Source: Anthostomella pinea (taxonomy: Eukaryota > Ascomycota > Sordariomycetes > Xylariales > Xylariaceae). Taken from it: a stretch of DNA of 64,000 bases. The DNA lies in contig CAUWAG010000020.1 in the NCBI GenBank assembly GCA_963556695.1, forward strand, positions 930,001 to 994,000, written 5' to 3'. The notes under the pieces are model-generated. The model made no database searches and was not told the DNA's origin. It worked only from the letters and a program-made list of their open reading frames with translations. Position numbers and translations under genes: made by a program. The number at the start of each line of letters is the position of its first letter. The stretch's first letter is position 1. Positions 9,790 through 20,664 of this stretch are shown piece after piece.

Positions 9790-12700
9790 TCACGCCGGCC
9801 CATCATAACCAGCTGCTCTTCGTCAGTGTGTGGCCTGTCCCACGCATCAGGTGGTGAAGAGAACCACTTACATTCAGTACCAATGTCCCGGCCATCGCCC
9901 ATGCCGCAGAAACTCTGGCTCAGCACCCGCGTGGCCGGATCCATGTTCGTGACCAGCTCGACCAAATCACCGGGCCGCTCGGCTATGGATACGAACATGC
10001 CGCCTGCTCCCTCATAAAGACCTTGTCAGCGAGCGTTCTAGTCTGTCTTTGCTTGCTACAACCCCCACTCTCCACACCGCAAGGAAGGCATGAAGGACGG
10101 GGGAATGAATCGAAGTGAGTGAGTGAGGGTCGGCGAGGCGGGACTGACTGACCTTCCATGTGCCACGCGACGTGGCAGTGCAGCGCCCACAGGCCCGGGT
10201 TGTCGGCCTCGAAGCGGATGACCACATGGTTGAAGGCCGGCACCGTGACCGTGTCGCGGCGCATCGGGTTGGCGAGGTTCCACGTCGTGGAGTTGCTGGT
10301 TGCGCCGTAGTAGCCCTTGCCCCAGCCGACGATCTGGAAGGTGTGGCCTGTTCGGGGATTAGTCAATGGTGGGCATGATGTCTATTTCTGTTTCTGCTGT
10401 TTTGGCAGGGAGAGGGAGAGGCGGATAGGGGGGCTTGTGGGTTGGGTTGGTAAGGTACTGTATGCCTCTCTCCTCTTGGGTGAGGTGAGGTGGGGTGAGA
10501 GGATGACGAGTGAGCTTCACGTACCACTATCTCAAGTCAGTTCATGCTTACATATACGAGGACGAGGAAGTGCTCAGTTCAGTTCAAGGGCAGACACAAC
10601 TCGAAAGGCCATCCATCCCTACCACTTCCTTCCGGCAGAAGGATATAGATCAGGCAGGTAGGTGCACCAAGAACTAAATAAAATAAACACTCACTGCAAG
10701 TGCCAAGGGTGCTCCATCGCATCCCGCGAGTTGATCACGATCTGCGCGCCCTTGTCCGCGTCCGGCACGAGCAGGACCTGCTGGTTGAGCCCAAAGTCCC
10801 AGCTGTTGTACGAGTTGGCCTCGCTGGCCACGAAGTGCTGGTCTACGGCCTTCCATAGCGTCGCGTTGTTGGGGAGGGGTGCGTAGGCCGTCTGTTCGGG
10901 CTTTGTCAGTTTTGCTCAGTTCTAGGATTCACTGCAATCGTTCATTCATCCTGGGGCCCGGCTCTCGGGGACGGCCCGCCCCTGGTGAGACTGGGAGGAT
11001 AGGGTCAAAGGAGACGAAGGAAAAGGGGGATTAGGGGATAGGGGGGTAGGGGAGAGCAAAAAACACACACCTTATTAATAAAAATCCGATTCACATCCTG
11101 CGCCTGCCGAAACGCATACTCGATATAGTGCATATTCCCATCGCCCACCTCAAACGCCGGGATCGCGCGCATCGGCCGCGACATCTCGAACGGCATGTCG
11201 TCGCAGCCCTCCCAGACATCGCCCCGCACCGCGTTATTATCGACGCCGTACGGATTCGACACGTTGCCCGCCACGCCGATTATGGGGTTTGTGTTGTTGA
11301 TGTCGTCGTACGACAGGATGCCCTGCGCGGCGTACTGCGCCGATGCCAGCCCGGCGCTGCTGTACGGCGCGTATGGCAGGAAGCAGGATTGTGGGAGGGT
11401 GGCGCGTATGTGGTAGTTGCCTGGCGGCTGGTCGGCTGTCAGGATCACAGAGGCACGCTGGCCTAGGTTGAGGTATACTGCGCGTTCTCGAGTCAGCACA
11501 TAAGCCTCCCGCTTCTGGACTACCTATACCCGAGTACCCAAGGTAAGTAGAGAGCATAGGAGCCCAGCATAAGGACTCAAAAGGGGAAAAAAGAAGGTGG
11601 GGGTGGTGTGGGGTGGCTTCCCCCGGGAATGTTGGCTATTACTCACCGCCTCGCGCGTCTATGGGCTCGATCTCGACGCCGTCGAGCTCGACGATCTCCA
11701 GTGTGTGGTTGTCGACGCTGAACCAGTAGCTCAGAAACGAGGACGCGTTGATGAGACGCAGGCGCACGCGCTGGCCGGAGCGCACGCGTGTCGTGTAGGG
11801 GCGCCCACCCGTGCAGTTGCTGGGGAGGGGCTGGTCTGCCGGTGGTGGGTAGGTTGTCGAGTTTATGGCGCAGTCGTAGGTCGATTGCCCGTTGAGCAGG
11901 ATGTTGTCGGGGAGCGGCTCGACGCCCGACTCGAAGGGCACCCATTTGGAGGTTGGGTTGAGGTAGCTGGCTAGGAGCTAAGGGGGTAGATGGTGGTGGT
12001 GAGCCGGGTGCTTTGGAGTATGGGGAGAAGAGGAGATAGGGGTTGATGGTCTGGCGGAATGGGATGGGGTTGTGAGACTTACGACGGAACCGTAGGTGTG
12101 ATAGACGTCGCTGACGAATATTACCTTCTCGTCGTCCGTCTCGGGCACCATCTCCTTCGGATCGTGAATCACCTATCTCGTATATCAGACTGTTGTTTCC
12201 TATCCCACACTTTGACCACCCCTCATGGAGGGCAAGGGATCAGGTTCTCTCACAATCGGCCCGTACATGCCATCGCTATACTGCACCGACAGATGCGCAT
12301 GCCACCAATACGTCCCCCGCTGCCCATCGACAACAAAATCATACGTGAAATTCCGGCCCGGCGGTATCCCGCACTGCGTGACGCCCGCCACGCCGTCCAT
12401 CCACGTCGAGCGCCTCTGATCAATACCATGCCAGTGGATCGCCGTGCTCCAGTTGCCCATGTGATTATAGACGTGCACGCGAACCGTATCCCCGATATTC
12501 GCCTCGATCAGCGGGCCCGGCGACTGCCCGTTGACCAGGATCATGGGCTTCTGGAACCCGTCGGGCGCGGCGTGCGCCTGCGAGACGTTGAAGACGTACT
12601 CGCGGACCACCCGCGGCATTCCGGGGCTGCCGCGGTTGAACCCCATGTCGAGGTCCAGCTCGCGCGCGTTGACGAGCCGGTCGATGGGCACGACGTCGAG

Positions 12701-13021
12701 CTGCGCCGGGATCCTATAGTAGCTGCTGTAGTTGAAGGGCGCCGCCGCCGCCGCGTCGATGGTCTTGTAGCGCGGCCAGCCGAGCCCCAGGCCGAGGCCC
12801 AGCGCCAGCGCCACGCAGCAGAAGCAGATGAGGGAGACTGCGAAGAAACAGAGGGACACCGTCCGACGGGGGCGCTTCTCGGAGGAGAAGCCGGACAGGC
12901 TAGTGCTGGAGCTCTTCCACAGGAGCCTGCTTGACCACGGTTGGTCGGGTCTTGTGCTGTCTTCGTCGTCGAACATCATCACATCACTCGAGCTGCTCGG
13001 AGAGCAACGTTCTAGCGGCAT
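9790..13021 (-). CDS. Membrane-anchored multicopper oxidase (laccase/ferroxidase-like), about 714 residues
   Basis: Predicted exons are 13021-12254, 12172-12083, 11977-11647, 11477-11071, 10891-10695, 10526-10525 (a 2-base microexon), 10347-10153, 10003-9872 and 9812-9790. All four copper-ligand motifs are present: HWHG (His196/198), WWHAH (His241/243), HPWHLHGH (His593-600) and HCHVAWH (655-661, T1 Cys656). Met666, ten residues after the T1 cysteine, would be the axial ligand, suggesting low to medium redox potential. The enzyme oxidises phenols or metal ions and reduces oxygen to water. There is no cleavable signal peptide; residues 54-80 form a single membrane anchor preceded by a serine-rich basic tail, so the catalytic domain should face outside. 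The microexon is needed to keep His598-Gly599 in frame. The last exon (acceptor at 9813 or 9816) is uncertain. Substrate is not predictable from sequence. Confidence 0.85.
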
Positions 13022-13291
13022 AATGGGCTTTGAGAAGGAATACAATACATTTCATGGCTTCGAGGGGTATCTAGCATTAGAAGCATGCGCGTACTAGTAG
13101 CAAGGGATGGGTCATGCACACGCGAGGTATGAGATGTCGCAGAACGCGCTCAGTGAGACATATGATGCGCTGTCTGCACCCCTAATGACCTTCAAAGTGA
13201 ATGAGCAAGCCTCAGGGCGGGACACGACAGAGTTTTCTTGGATGCTTGGAGTATCTGCATTGGACAGGCAGCTGTGGGCCTTGACAATCGT

Positions 13292-15238
13292 CTATCTTCC
13301 AAACCCGAACCATCCCTTCTTCTTAGGCTCAGGGGCCTCTGTAGACTTCTCATCAGATTCAGCAGCAGCGGCCGGCGCCTTCCCAGGGTAGTCGATGTAG
13401 TTCCAGGCAGCGTCAAAGAATAGCGGCTTGACCGGAATCGGCTGGACTTTGGGAGGGTAGTCGACCAGGTTTGTGAGGTCTGCGCCTTCTTCTGGATACT
13501 CGAATAGCCTGTCCACCAAAGGCGCCTTGACCTTTGACGCTGTCGACTTCGACTTCTCTCGTATATTGTCAATTTCAACGATGGCGCGACACCGCTGAAG
13601 TTCTCCCCTGAGAAGGCTATGAAGAAACTGAATATCAGCCTTGCGAACATCTATGTTTCGTGGAGTCGACTCTAAGGCAGAAGTGCCATGCTTGGAGAAG
13701 AATGCGGCAGATTGCTGCCCTTGGTCAAACGCATGCTTGGTAAGAGCCAGAGCATTGAGTGATTGGCTGCTCAGCGAGTGCGAGCGTGCTATTGACAGAG
13801 ACCTATTGGGCTTGATGTTAGCATACTTGCTGTGGACGAGAAGTGGGAAACTGACTTCAGAGCTTGGAAATATTTGGCAGTGGCGTCTAGCTGCTGAAGT
13901 AGATCTTCATCTGCGGCAACACCCGGCAACTCCTTGATCGAGTCAACACTTTGCAACGTGGAGTCGTACAGAACGAGCTTCTCTTTCAGCCGAGCGATCT
14001 TCCTGCCGGGAGGTTCTATCTTCGGTTTTCGCGAAGAGGCGTCCTTCTTGGACTTCCGAGTCGTGTTGGGGGCAGAGTCAAGGAGAGCACCGTCATGCTC
14101 TCCACTCAATACCCGATTGCGGCCGATTCTCCAGCTAATCGTTTGGTAGTTGACAGCTGTGCGAGTGATCTGGAGACTCTGCACGCGGGGATCGCTTTGG
14201 GACACACCCTCCTCCCTCAACTCATCGATAGCATGCTTAGTGGCATCTGCTGCATCCTGACTAGCTATAAGGACTCCATCGTACGCTGCTGCCATCTCCT
14301 TTGGCAGCGTAACATCAGAAGACGCTAGCTTCTCGGCCAACTGAGCGATGGCCGAATCGGTCGAGGCCAAGGCGAGCGCAATAGCAGCATCTTCAATCTT
14401 TACTTCCCGGCCTCTCCATGCAATGGTCTGCGGTGCGCTCGGGGCGTCAATTTGACCTTTCTGGGCATCTGAATCACTCTCCTGGAGCAGGTTTGGTGCC
14501 AGTTTGTTGATCTTGTCCACAAGGGATTTGTCCGAAGAAGGGAAGGCCTTCCGTGAAATGGTAGGTATAGCCAAGGTCCGCGGGACCTTGCTCTGGTAGG
14601 CAGCGTATCGGATCGAGGGATCGATGGTCTCGGATAAGAGGTCCTTAAAGATATCCCCTTTCATGGAAGCGGAAAGGGCATTGAAGATGATGCGTGCCGT
14701 AGCATAGCTTCTCAGACAAGGCTCCCACTTCTGCTGCTCAAAGTTCGTGGCTCCCCTGAGCATTGAAGCATAGGCTCGGGCTTCTAAGATATCGGTGTCG
14801 CTCGCCCCGCTCGCCGAGGTATCAGAGAGGATTTCGACGAGATATTCAGCGGTGCGAGCACCCTTGTCCAGTCTCGATATAATATGGGAGCGCGTACGGC
14901 CGGCGATACCTTTCGTCTCGGTCGCGTGCACGGCCTTGTAGCGCATAGCTTGGGCCCATGCCCGCTCGGCCGTCAGTAGCAGGAGGTGAAGAGCCCTGGT
15001 GCGGTCAGCGGCAGGAAAACATACGAGGCGCGGAGGGTGGTCCATACTCATGGTTCTGCGAGATCTGGGCGGCCGTGACGGTGGGCTTCTTGCTGTACTT
15101 TGCTCTGTTCTTGGTCGAGATCTTCAGTCTCTTGCGCGAGTTGAGCAGCTTCTGGGTCAGCTGCCTGTGGTAAGTAGCGTAGTCGCCGTAGAGTAGAGCC
15201 TGGTTCCTCGCGGAAACCACGAAGTTGGTGATGTCCAT
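13292..15238 (-). CDS. SRP68: Signal recognition particle subunit SRP68, 613 residues
   Basis: Exons are 15238-15048, 14995-13856 and 13802-13292, with introns ending CACCAG and CAATAG and all phases kept. The start MDITNFVVSARNQALLYGDY, the basic segment SRKRLKISTKNRAKYSKKPT and the helical LHLLLLTAERAWAQAM are the conserved N-terminal RNA-binding region of SRP68. The C-terminal region carries PPKVQPIPVKPLFFDAAWNY, the peptide known to bind SRP72, and the protein ends KKKGWFGFGR, as fungal orthologs do. SRP68 with SRP72 binds the S domain of 7SL RNA and is needed for co-translational targeting of secretory proteins to the endoplasmic reticulum. The ATG at 15238 is the first in frame; the longer upstream frame has no ATG. 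The gene is divergent from the PPR gene, about 785 bases away. Confidence 0.95.
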
Positions 15239-16023
15239 AGCTCTTTGCGCCCGCCGGATGGAGGCAGGGGAGGATTGCGCAGTAGGCGAATGGTTTGACA
15301 CCAGACTAAGCAATTGTCAAGACAGCTCCTCTGGTGGGTGTGCTGCTGGCGCCGAGTAGGTTTCGTGCTGGAAATCGTCAATCGAAGCATCCCCCCATAT
15401 TGATTTGGTGTTGGGAGGATTTGGTGGGGTTAAACCGCACCACTTGACACAGCAGTGACAGCACAGTGTAAGACTTGTATAAAGCCACACCTCGAATAGT
15501 GTGGCTTCCAACGTCCATTATGAAACTATGTCTGTGGCTGGTGACGAGATATGCCTGGCCGCTGCAACCCCCTGTCCGTAAGCTCCATCAAATGGCTTGT
15601 GCATGGCCTGACCGGCCGTGACTTTTAGCTGTTTTTTCTAGAAAATCAAGAAGCTCTCGTCATTGACTCTGTGCACTTTGTTTTCCGAGCTTCAGCAGTC
15701 CGATACACGAAAGGGACACACTTTGAATCGCCGCAATCAGGGAGTCCTTATGTTGCGTTCGTGGTGGGAGGGTTTTGTGAGAGTTGACGAATTTAGGATC
15801 GCGTTATGATTCATCGTAGGTTGCTCGTCTCATCTGCTCCAGCTTGCACCCACTTGCAAGATTTGCGCCATGGGACTTCGACGCTCGTCCAAGCTAACAA
15901 CTTCGCAAGCTCACGGAGCCATTCCCGCTATGTCCTGAGTCTTTCCGTCCAAGCATCGTTTGCGCCCTCTCTCGAATCATACACCCGTGTATAACGTCGC
16001 TCGCAGTCCACACACCTTCTCCA
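15239..16023. promoter_or_regulatory. Shared divergent promoter of SRP68 and the PPR gene
   Basis: The 785 bases between the two start codons hold both promoters. A direct run of CCACTTGACACAGCAG-like sequence is seen near 15440, but I recognise no defined element and no gene. Confidence 0.4.
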
Positions 16024-19000
16024 ATGCTGGAGAAGACGGCCGCAACTCTGGAACCATGCGGCCTTCAACGAGTCCTTCCTGGCGCGACAAAGTCCTTCCG
16101 GAGCACGCGACAGCTTCATACCACATTCTGGCAGCATGGGGCTGCTGACGTCGAGCTCACCAGCGCTTGGCAAGCTCTAATGCATGGCACCTTCGCCTTC
16201 AACATGGACTCCGCGTCTGATCAAGACAGGAGCCCTGCTTTGGCTGCTTCGTCTTTTCTCCTCGACTTCCTATACCCGAGTGGCACCATTGCGCTGATGC
16301 GCCGCCTGACCCCGAGCTCTTCCGATCGCACTGAAAGCTTCCGCTATAGGCCACCCTTCACGAACATCTCTCCGCGCCTGTATACGTCGTCTATTCCTCG
16401 TCAACGAGTGCAAGGACCTAAGACAGAGTTGCCTGACAGTCACGAAAGGAACGACTCCGACGCTATCACAGCTACATATATACTCGATGCTACGGTTACG
16501 GAAGACGTCCAAGATGTCCCAGCTTCGAGTGCTCTAGCCAATGACGCAACCTCAGCTTCACTCCTAGATGCTGGGCAGACCGCCACGCAATCTCCTCACA
16601 CCGGTTTCGGTGAACAGGAGGTTCTGGGCGTGGCTGATGGGCATGATCCCATCGAGATGCTCGACGAAATCTTGATCAGTGATAATCTGGAAAATGCGGA
16701 TCGCGCTTGGTACCATTACAAGGCGCTAGACGACCAATCTCAAATGATCTATCTCAGTCGAGTGCTCGTCTTTCTTTCAAGAACTGGTCGACTGTCTGAC
16801 TCGTGGAAAATATCAGAGCTCTTTCACAAGCTAGATCCATCTCGCTGGGACAGCTATACCTTCGTCGCCGGTGTCACTGCGGAGGTCAACCTTCAAAATT
16901 CCACTCGAGCACTGGAAGTCTTCGTGACGGGACTCCAGCAAGCTTCCCTCGATCTGCCTTCCTTTATTAATGCGTTAGACTGGCTACTTGCCACGGCTCT
17001 AAAATTGCCAACGAGAGACTTTCTGTGGGATATCTGGAGCCATTATCCCGCAATGGCTGCTAAATGGGATTTTGATGGCGTTACATCACATCTGAAACAT
17101 GTGGCTTTAGTTCCTGGCTTGGCCGAGAAGGCCATTAGTTTCCAAGAGTACAGGGCGGAGAGACTTGATGTTTCGGCAGATGCTGAGACTGATCGCAAAG
17201 CACTGGATACCCTTCAGCGACTACTCGTAAGGAGAGCTCTCATCGCTTGCGCCGACGCCCAAGTCATGCCCCTCCTCAATATCACGAAAGATCCCCTCGC
17301 TTTTGAGGAGTTCTTGCGGCCTGCGGCTGACAGGGACAAGAAGAAACTTGCCACCACAGTATACCAAGTGTACCGCGATCTCCCTGGGAATTTTCCGAGC
17401 CATAACGTTCTGTACGAAGTTTTCAAAGCTTACAAAGGCATGAACGCGCCCGTGTCAGCGAAGATTGCCGGCATTGAGCTCCTTTGGGGCGACTGGCATC
17501 GGTTCTACGGCACTCCTTCCCGAAGAGCATACCAGAGATATCTGGCTTTCTTTGCGAGTAAAGGCGACAAAGAGCGAGTTCATGCCATGTGGATCAAATA
17601 CATCGAGCTCTTCCATGATGACCAGTTCCCTGTTTTGGAGGGCAGCGATACATTCACGCACCTGCTTCAGGTGCATGCCGTCAACGGAGAGGCAGATGAA
17701 ACCAAGCGCATCTTCGACGACCTAAAGCAAAGGTTTCATTTCAAACCAAACGTGCGTCATTGGAATATCCTGCTGAATGCTTACGTCAAGGCCGGCGACT
17801 ACGATGCAGCGATAGCGACCTTCGACAGTATCAAACAGCCGGACCAGTACAGCTACGGGACGTTGATGCAGATGGCTGGCGGACGGGGTGACTTGGGGTT
17901 TACAGTTGATTTATATCGTCGAGCACGCAATTTGGGCGTCCTCGCCAACGACGCCATGCTCAGCAGTCTTATCGACGGTTACTGCCAGAATGACCACTTC
18001 CAGGAGGCCGAGGATGTGTGCGTCCGCGCTGTGAACAAGGGAATCATCGCGACCTGGATGTGGAACAAACTACTTTACTACAACGCGATGCGCCGGGACC
18101 TTGCCAGCATCAACAGTCTTCTCAACGTCATGGCTGAGAAGAATGTCCCCTACAATCAGTTCACATACCAGCAGCTATTGCTCGGTCTCTCACTATGCCG
18201 CCAGTCACAGCATGCCCTTCGCCTGCTCGCAGTTGCGCTGAAGGATCACGTCTTTGAAGTAACGCACGAGCATTTCCAAGTCGTCATGGGCGCCCTGCTC
18301 ATCACTGGGGAGCCTGGGCCGGTGATGCGCCTGCATAAGCTGATGACAGACTATGGTTTCCAGAGCTCATCTGGCACCCTGTTCCGTTTGAGTCAGGCTC
18401 TCACGCAGTACAGGAATCTGCCTCCCAAGCAAAGGTCACGGATGAGTGCTACACAGTGGCTTGGTGAATCACTTCGATCTTTCTATCACATATACGGCCT
18501 GGGTTCTCGAAGAAATCTCAGCCTCGGCAAGTCTCAAAGCCCAAAAGGCAAGCAGTCAGGCGAGCTGTTGAGGCCTGGGGTCGATGTCTCCCGCTTCGGC
18601 ACAATGGTATACATGTTCACTCAGCTGAAGGACTTTGTTCGAAGCAAGGAGCTTATTGACCTCTATCGCTATATCTTCCAAGGGCGGGAAGATGACAGCG
18701 AGGGAGTACTGCCCGTTGCCATGTTGAACTCAATCATGGTTGCGAACCTGCATGACAAGCGTTACGATCGTGTGAAAGCCACGTGGCGTCTCCTCTTCAA
18801 CGCCGCCAAGACGGAAGCCAAATCTCTGGATTATGACGAGAACTTGCCGCACACGCCCAAGATATCACCCAAGTATCGATACATCCTATCTGGCGGCCTT
18901 CGAGTGATGCAAGAACTACTGTTCATTGAAGAGGACTTCGTTGGTATTCAAGAGATTGTTAAAGATGTACGCACGGCCGGGTTCGAAGTGGACAGCAAGA

Positions 19001-19452
19001 ACTGGAACTACCACGTGCAGATACTTGTTCAGCTGAAGCAGTACAAGGAGGCCTTCACCATCTGCGAAAAGCTTCTCATGCCGAACTGGACCGGATGGTT
19101 CGTTGCCCGCACCAAAGAGAACGTGCGGAACAAAATACCACTAGATGTTCGGAGGAAGGGTTCTTCCCCGAGGTATCTTCGCCCTGTGGCCACCACGCTG
19201 TACCATCTTGCGCATGGCTACATGGAGTTGGACCGACTGGGTCCATGGTCCGCTGAGGCCGGGAAGATGGCTCGAGAGATCGACGAGGAATGCATGCAAG
19301 TTGTTCGAGCCATCAAGTCGATGATCCGTGTGCATTCGGATCTTGAGTACGATATTTTCGGGCCCGGGGAGTCTCCTGATACTGTCGATGACGACGAGCT
19401 GGACGGCGGAGGTTACGATAGTGATTCTTGGGAAGAGAAGCCTTCAAGGTGA
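16024..19452 (+). CDS. Mitochondrial pentatricopeptide-repeat protein, 1142 residues (CYA-5/Pet309-like)
   Basis: A single uninterrupted frame of 1142 codons. The N-terminus is basic and serine/threonine-rich (FRSTRQLHTTF), consistent with mitochondrial import. A PPR array is clearest at about residues 570-770, with units such as NVRHWNILLNAYVKAGDYDA, DQYSYGTLMQMAGGRGDLGF, NDAMLSSLIDGYCQNDHFQE and NQFTYQQLLLGLSLCRQSQH. More divergent helical repeats lie before and after. The C-terminus is acidic (DDDELDGGGYDSDSWEE). PPR proteins bind specific organellar RNAs. Length, lack of introns and architecture resemble Neurospora CYA-5 and yeast Pet309, which promote COX1 expression; this identity is inference, since other large fungal PPR proteins exist. 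A cluster of TGTA motifs lies directly after the stop. A later in-frame ATG could be the real start. Confidence 0.85.
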   Translation: MLEKTAATLEPCGLQRVLPGATKSFRSTRQLHTTFWQHGAADVELTSAWQALMHGTFAFNMDSASDQDRSPALAASSFLLDFLYPSGTIALMRRLTPSSSDRTESFRYRPPFTNISPRLYTSSIPRQRVQGPKTELPDSHERNDSDAITATYILDATVTEDVQDVPASSALANDATSASLLDAGQTATQSPHTGFGEQEVLGVADGHDPIEMLDEILISDNLENADRAWYHYKALDDQSQMIYLSRVLVFLSRTGRLSDSWKISELFHKLDPSRWDSYTFVAGVTAEVNLQNSTRALEVFVTGLQQASLDLPSFINALDWLLATALKLPTRDFLWDIWSHYPAMAAKWDFDGVTSHLKHVALVPGLAEKAISFQEYRAERLDVSADAETDRKALDTLQRLLVRRALIACADAQVMPLLNITKDPLAFEEFLRPAADRDKKKLATTVYQVYRDLPGNFPSHNVLYEVFKAYKGMNAPVSAKIAGIELLWGDWHRFYGTPSRRAYQRYLAFFASKGDKERVHAMWIKYIELFHDDQFPVLEGSDTFTHLLQVHAVNGEADETKRIFDDLKQRFHFKPNVRHWNILLNAYVKAGDYDAAIATFDSIKQPDQYSYGTLMQMAGGRGDLGFTVDLYRRARNLGVLANDAMLSSLIDGYCQNDHFQEAEDVCVRAVNKGIIATWMWNKLLYYNAMRRDLASINSLLNVMAEKNVPYNQFTYQQLLLGLSLCRQSQHALRLLAVALKDHVFEVTHEHFQVVMGALLITGEPGPVMRLHKLMTDYGFQSSSGTLFRLSQALTQYRNLPPKQRSRMSATQWLGESLRSFYHIYGLGSRRNLSLGKSQSPKGKQSGELLRPGVDVSRFGTMVYMFTQLKDFVRSKELIDLYRYIFQGREDDSEGVLPVAMLNSIMVANLHDKRYDRVKATWRLLFNAAKTEAKSLDYDENLPHTPKISPKYRYILSGGLRVMQELLFIEEDFVGIQEIVKDVRTAGFEVDSKNWNYHVQILVQLKQYKEAFTICEKLLMPNWTGWFVARTKENVRNKIPLDVRRKGSSPRYLRPVATTLYHLAHGYMELDRLGPWSAEAGKMAREIDEECMQVVRAIKSMIRVHSDLEYDIFGPGESPDTVDDDELDGGGYDSDSWEEKPSR

Positions 19453-20664
19453 CATTTACGTGTACAAGGATCTGTACACCTGTACATATTTGTAAATTTT
19501 GTACATTACCAGGATCTATGTATAGAGGAGGGCTAGATCTAGGCATTGATACCTGTGTGCACCACATTCTAACACATACAATTGAACTCAATGAGGAATA
19601 CTGCTCCTACCTATTAAAATCCAGACGTCATCCCATATATGTTCTCGACGGAACTGATGGATCTGAAAATCAAAGCAGTTCCGACCGCACGTGCCAAGTC
19701 GCCATATATCCCTGAACAGTCCGGCCGGTCGGCTTCCGACCCGGAAGGGCGCGTCTTGTCAAGAGCATGGATGACCCATCGCCCGTCCGGAGCCAGCAAG
19801 GCAGATGTAACTCATCCGAGGAAGGAAGACAGGCAAACTACCAGCCTTGGATCTATATCTTTCCATTTTCAACCACTGTGATAAAAAGTCGATCTTTCCC
19901 TTTCAAGCAATGTAGAGTAGGGCAACTCGCCGCTACAACACCACCACCACCGCCACCACGATAATGGCCCTGCCGTTCGCTCGCTCGCCGACGCTACCGT
20001 CGGGCTTTACCATGTCCCGGTGCAAGCCTGCTGATGCGCCAGGTATGACTTCTGTTTGGTGAGCTTTCGTTTTCGTTTCTGTTTTTGGTGTTAGGGGCGA
20101 GGTGATCTGGATTGCGTCCGACGTAACTACCATGGAGCCACCTTCCCTATATGATACACGAAACACCGAAAACAACCACATACGACCATAGGATCAGGAG
20201 AACTTGGCATCCCGTCCGCTCTGCCTTAAATAAGCCTGATACCGCCGGATTAGTAGTTGGGTCGGTGACGACCAGCGAATCCCCGGTGTTGTATGTTTCT
20301 ACTTTTGTTTTTTAGGGGTATTTCTGTTGTCTTGCCGCTTGCTGTGCGGATAGGGTGCGCTACTGCGGCGGAAGGTGCTTGTGGTGGTCTTACGGATGAC
20401 AGCCTGTTTTCCGTGTATGCTTTTGCATGGGAGAAGTGCTGACATGTGCCTCTATAGTAAGTGGTTGCGAGTGATTCGCTTGGATAATTCACCACGTTGT
20501 CCTCAGTTCAGGTTGCCATCTCCTCCTCGTTCCAATGGCAGCTCTCAGCGAGGAGAGAGTTCTCATCCACCCGGTCTCAATGATCAACTCGATCAACCTA
20601 CACAACCCAACCCCGACCTGATCTTTACCTATGAAGCAACCTCCACCAACTAACCCCCACAGAC
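19453..20664. other. Intergenic region between the PPR gene and the GNAT gene
   Basis: About 1.2 kb. It begins with the TGTA-rich 3' region, then has a CACCACCACCGCC run at about 19939. The 5' side of the GNAT gene is pyrimidine- and CAA-rich. No further gene is supported. Confidence 0.45.
19460..19507 (+). promoter_or_regulatory. Cluster of UGUA motifs in the PPR gene 3' UTR (possible Pumilio/Puf sites)
   Basis: Directly after the stop at 19452, five TGTA tetramers occur within 48 bases, including TGTACATA at 19481-19488, TGTAAATT at 19491 and TGTACATT at 19500. Puf proteins bind UGUA-containing 3' UTR elements of mRNAs for mitochondrial proteins in fungi. That these sites are bound is inference. 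Confidence 0.4.
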
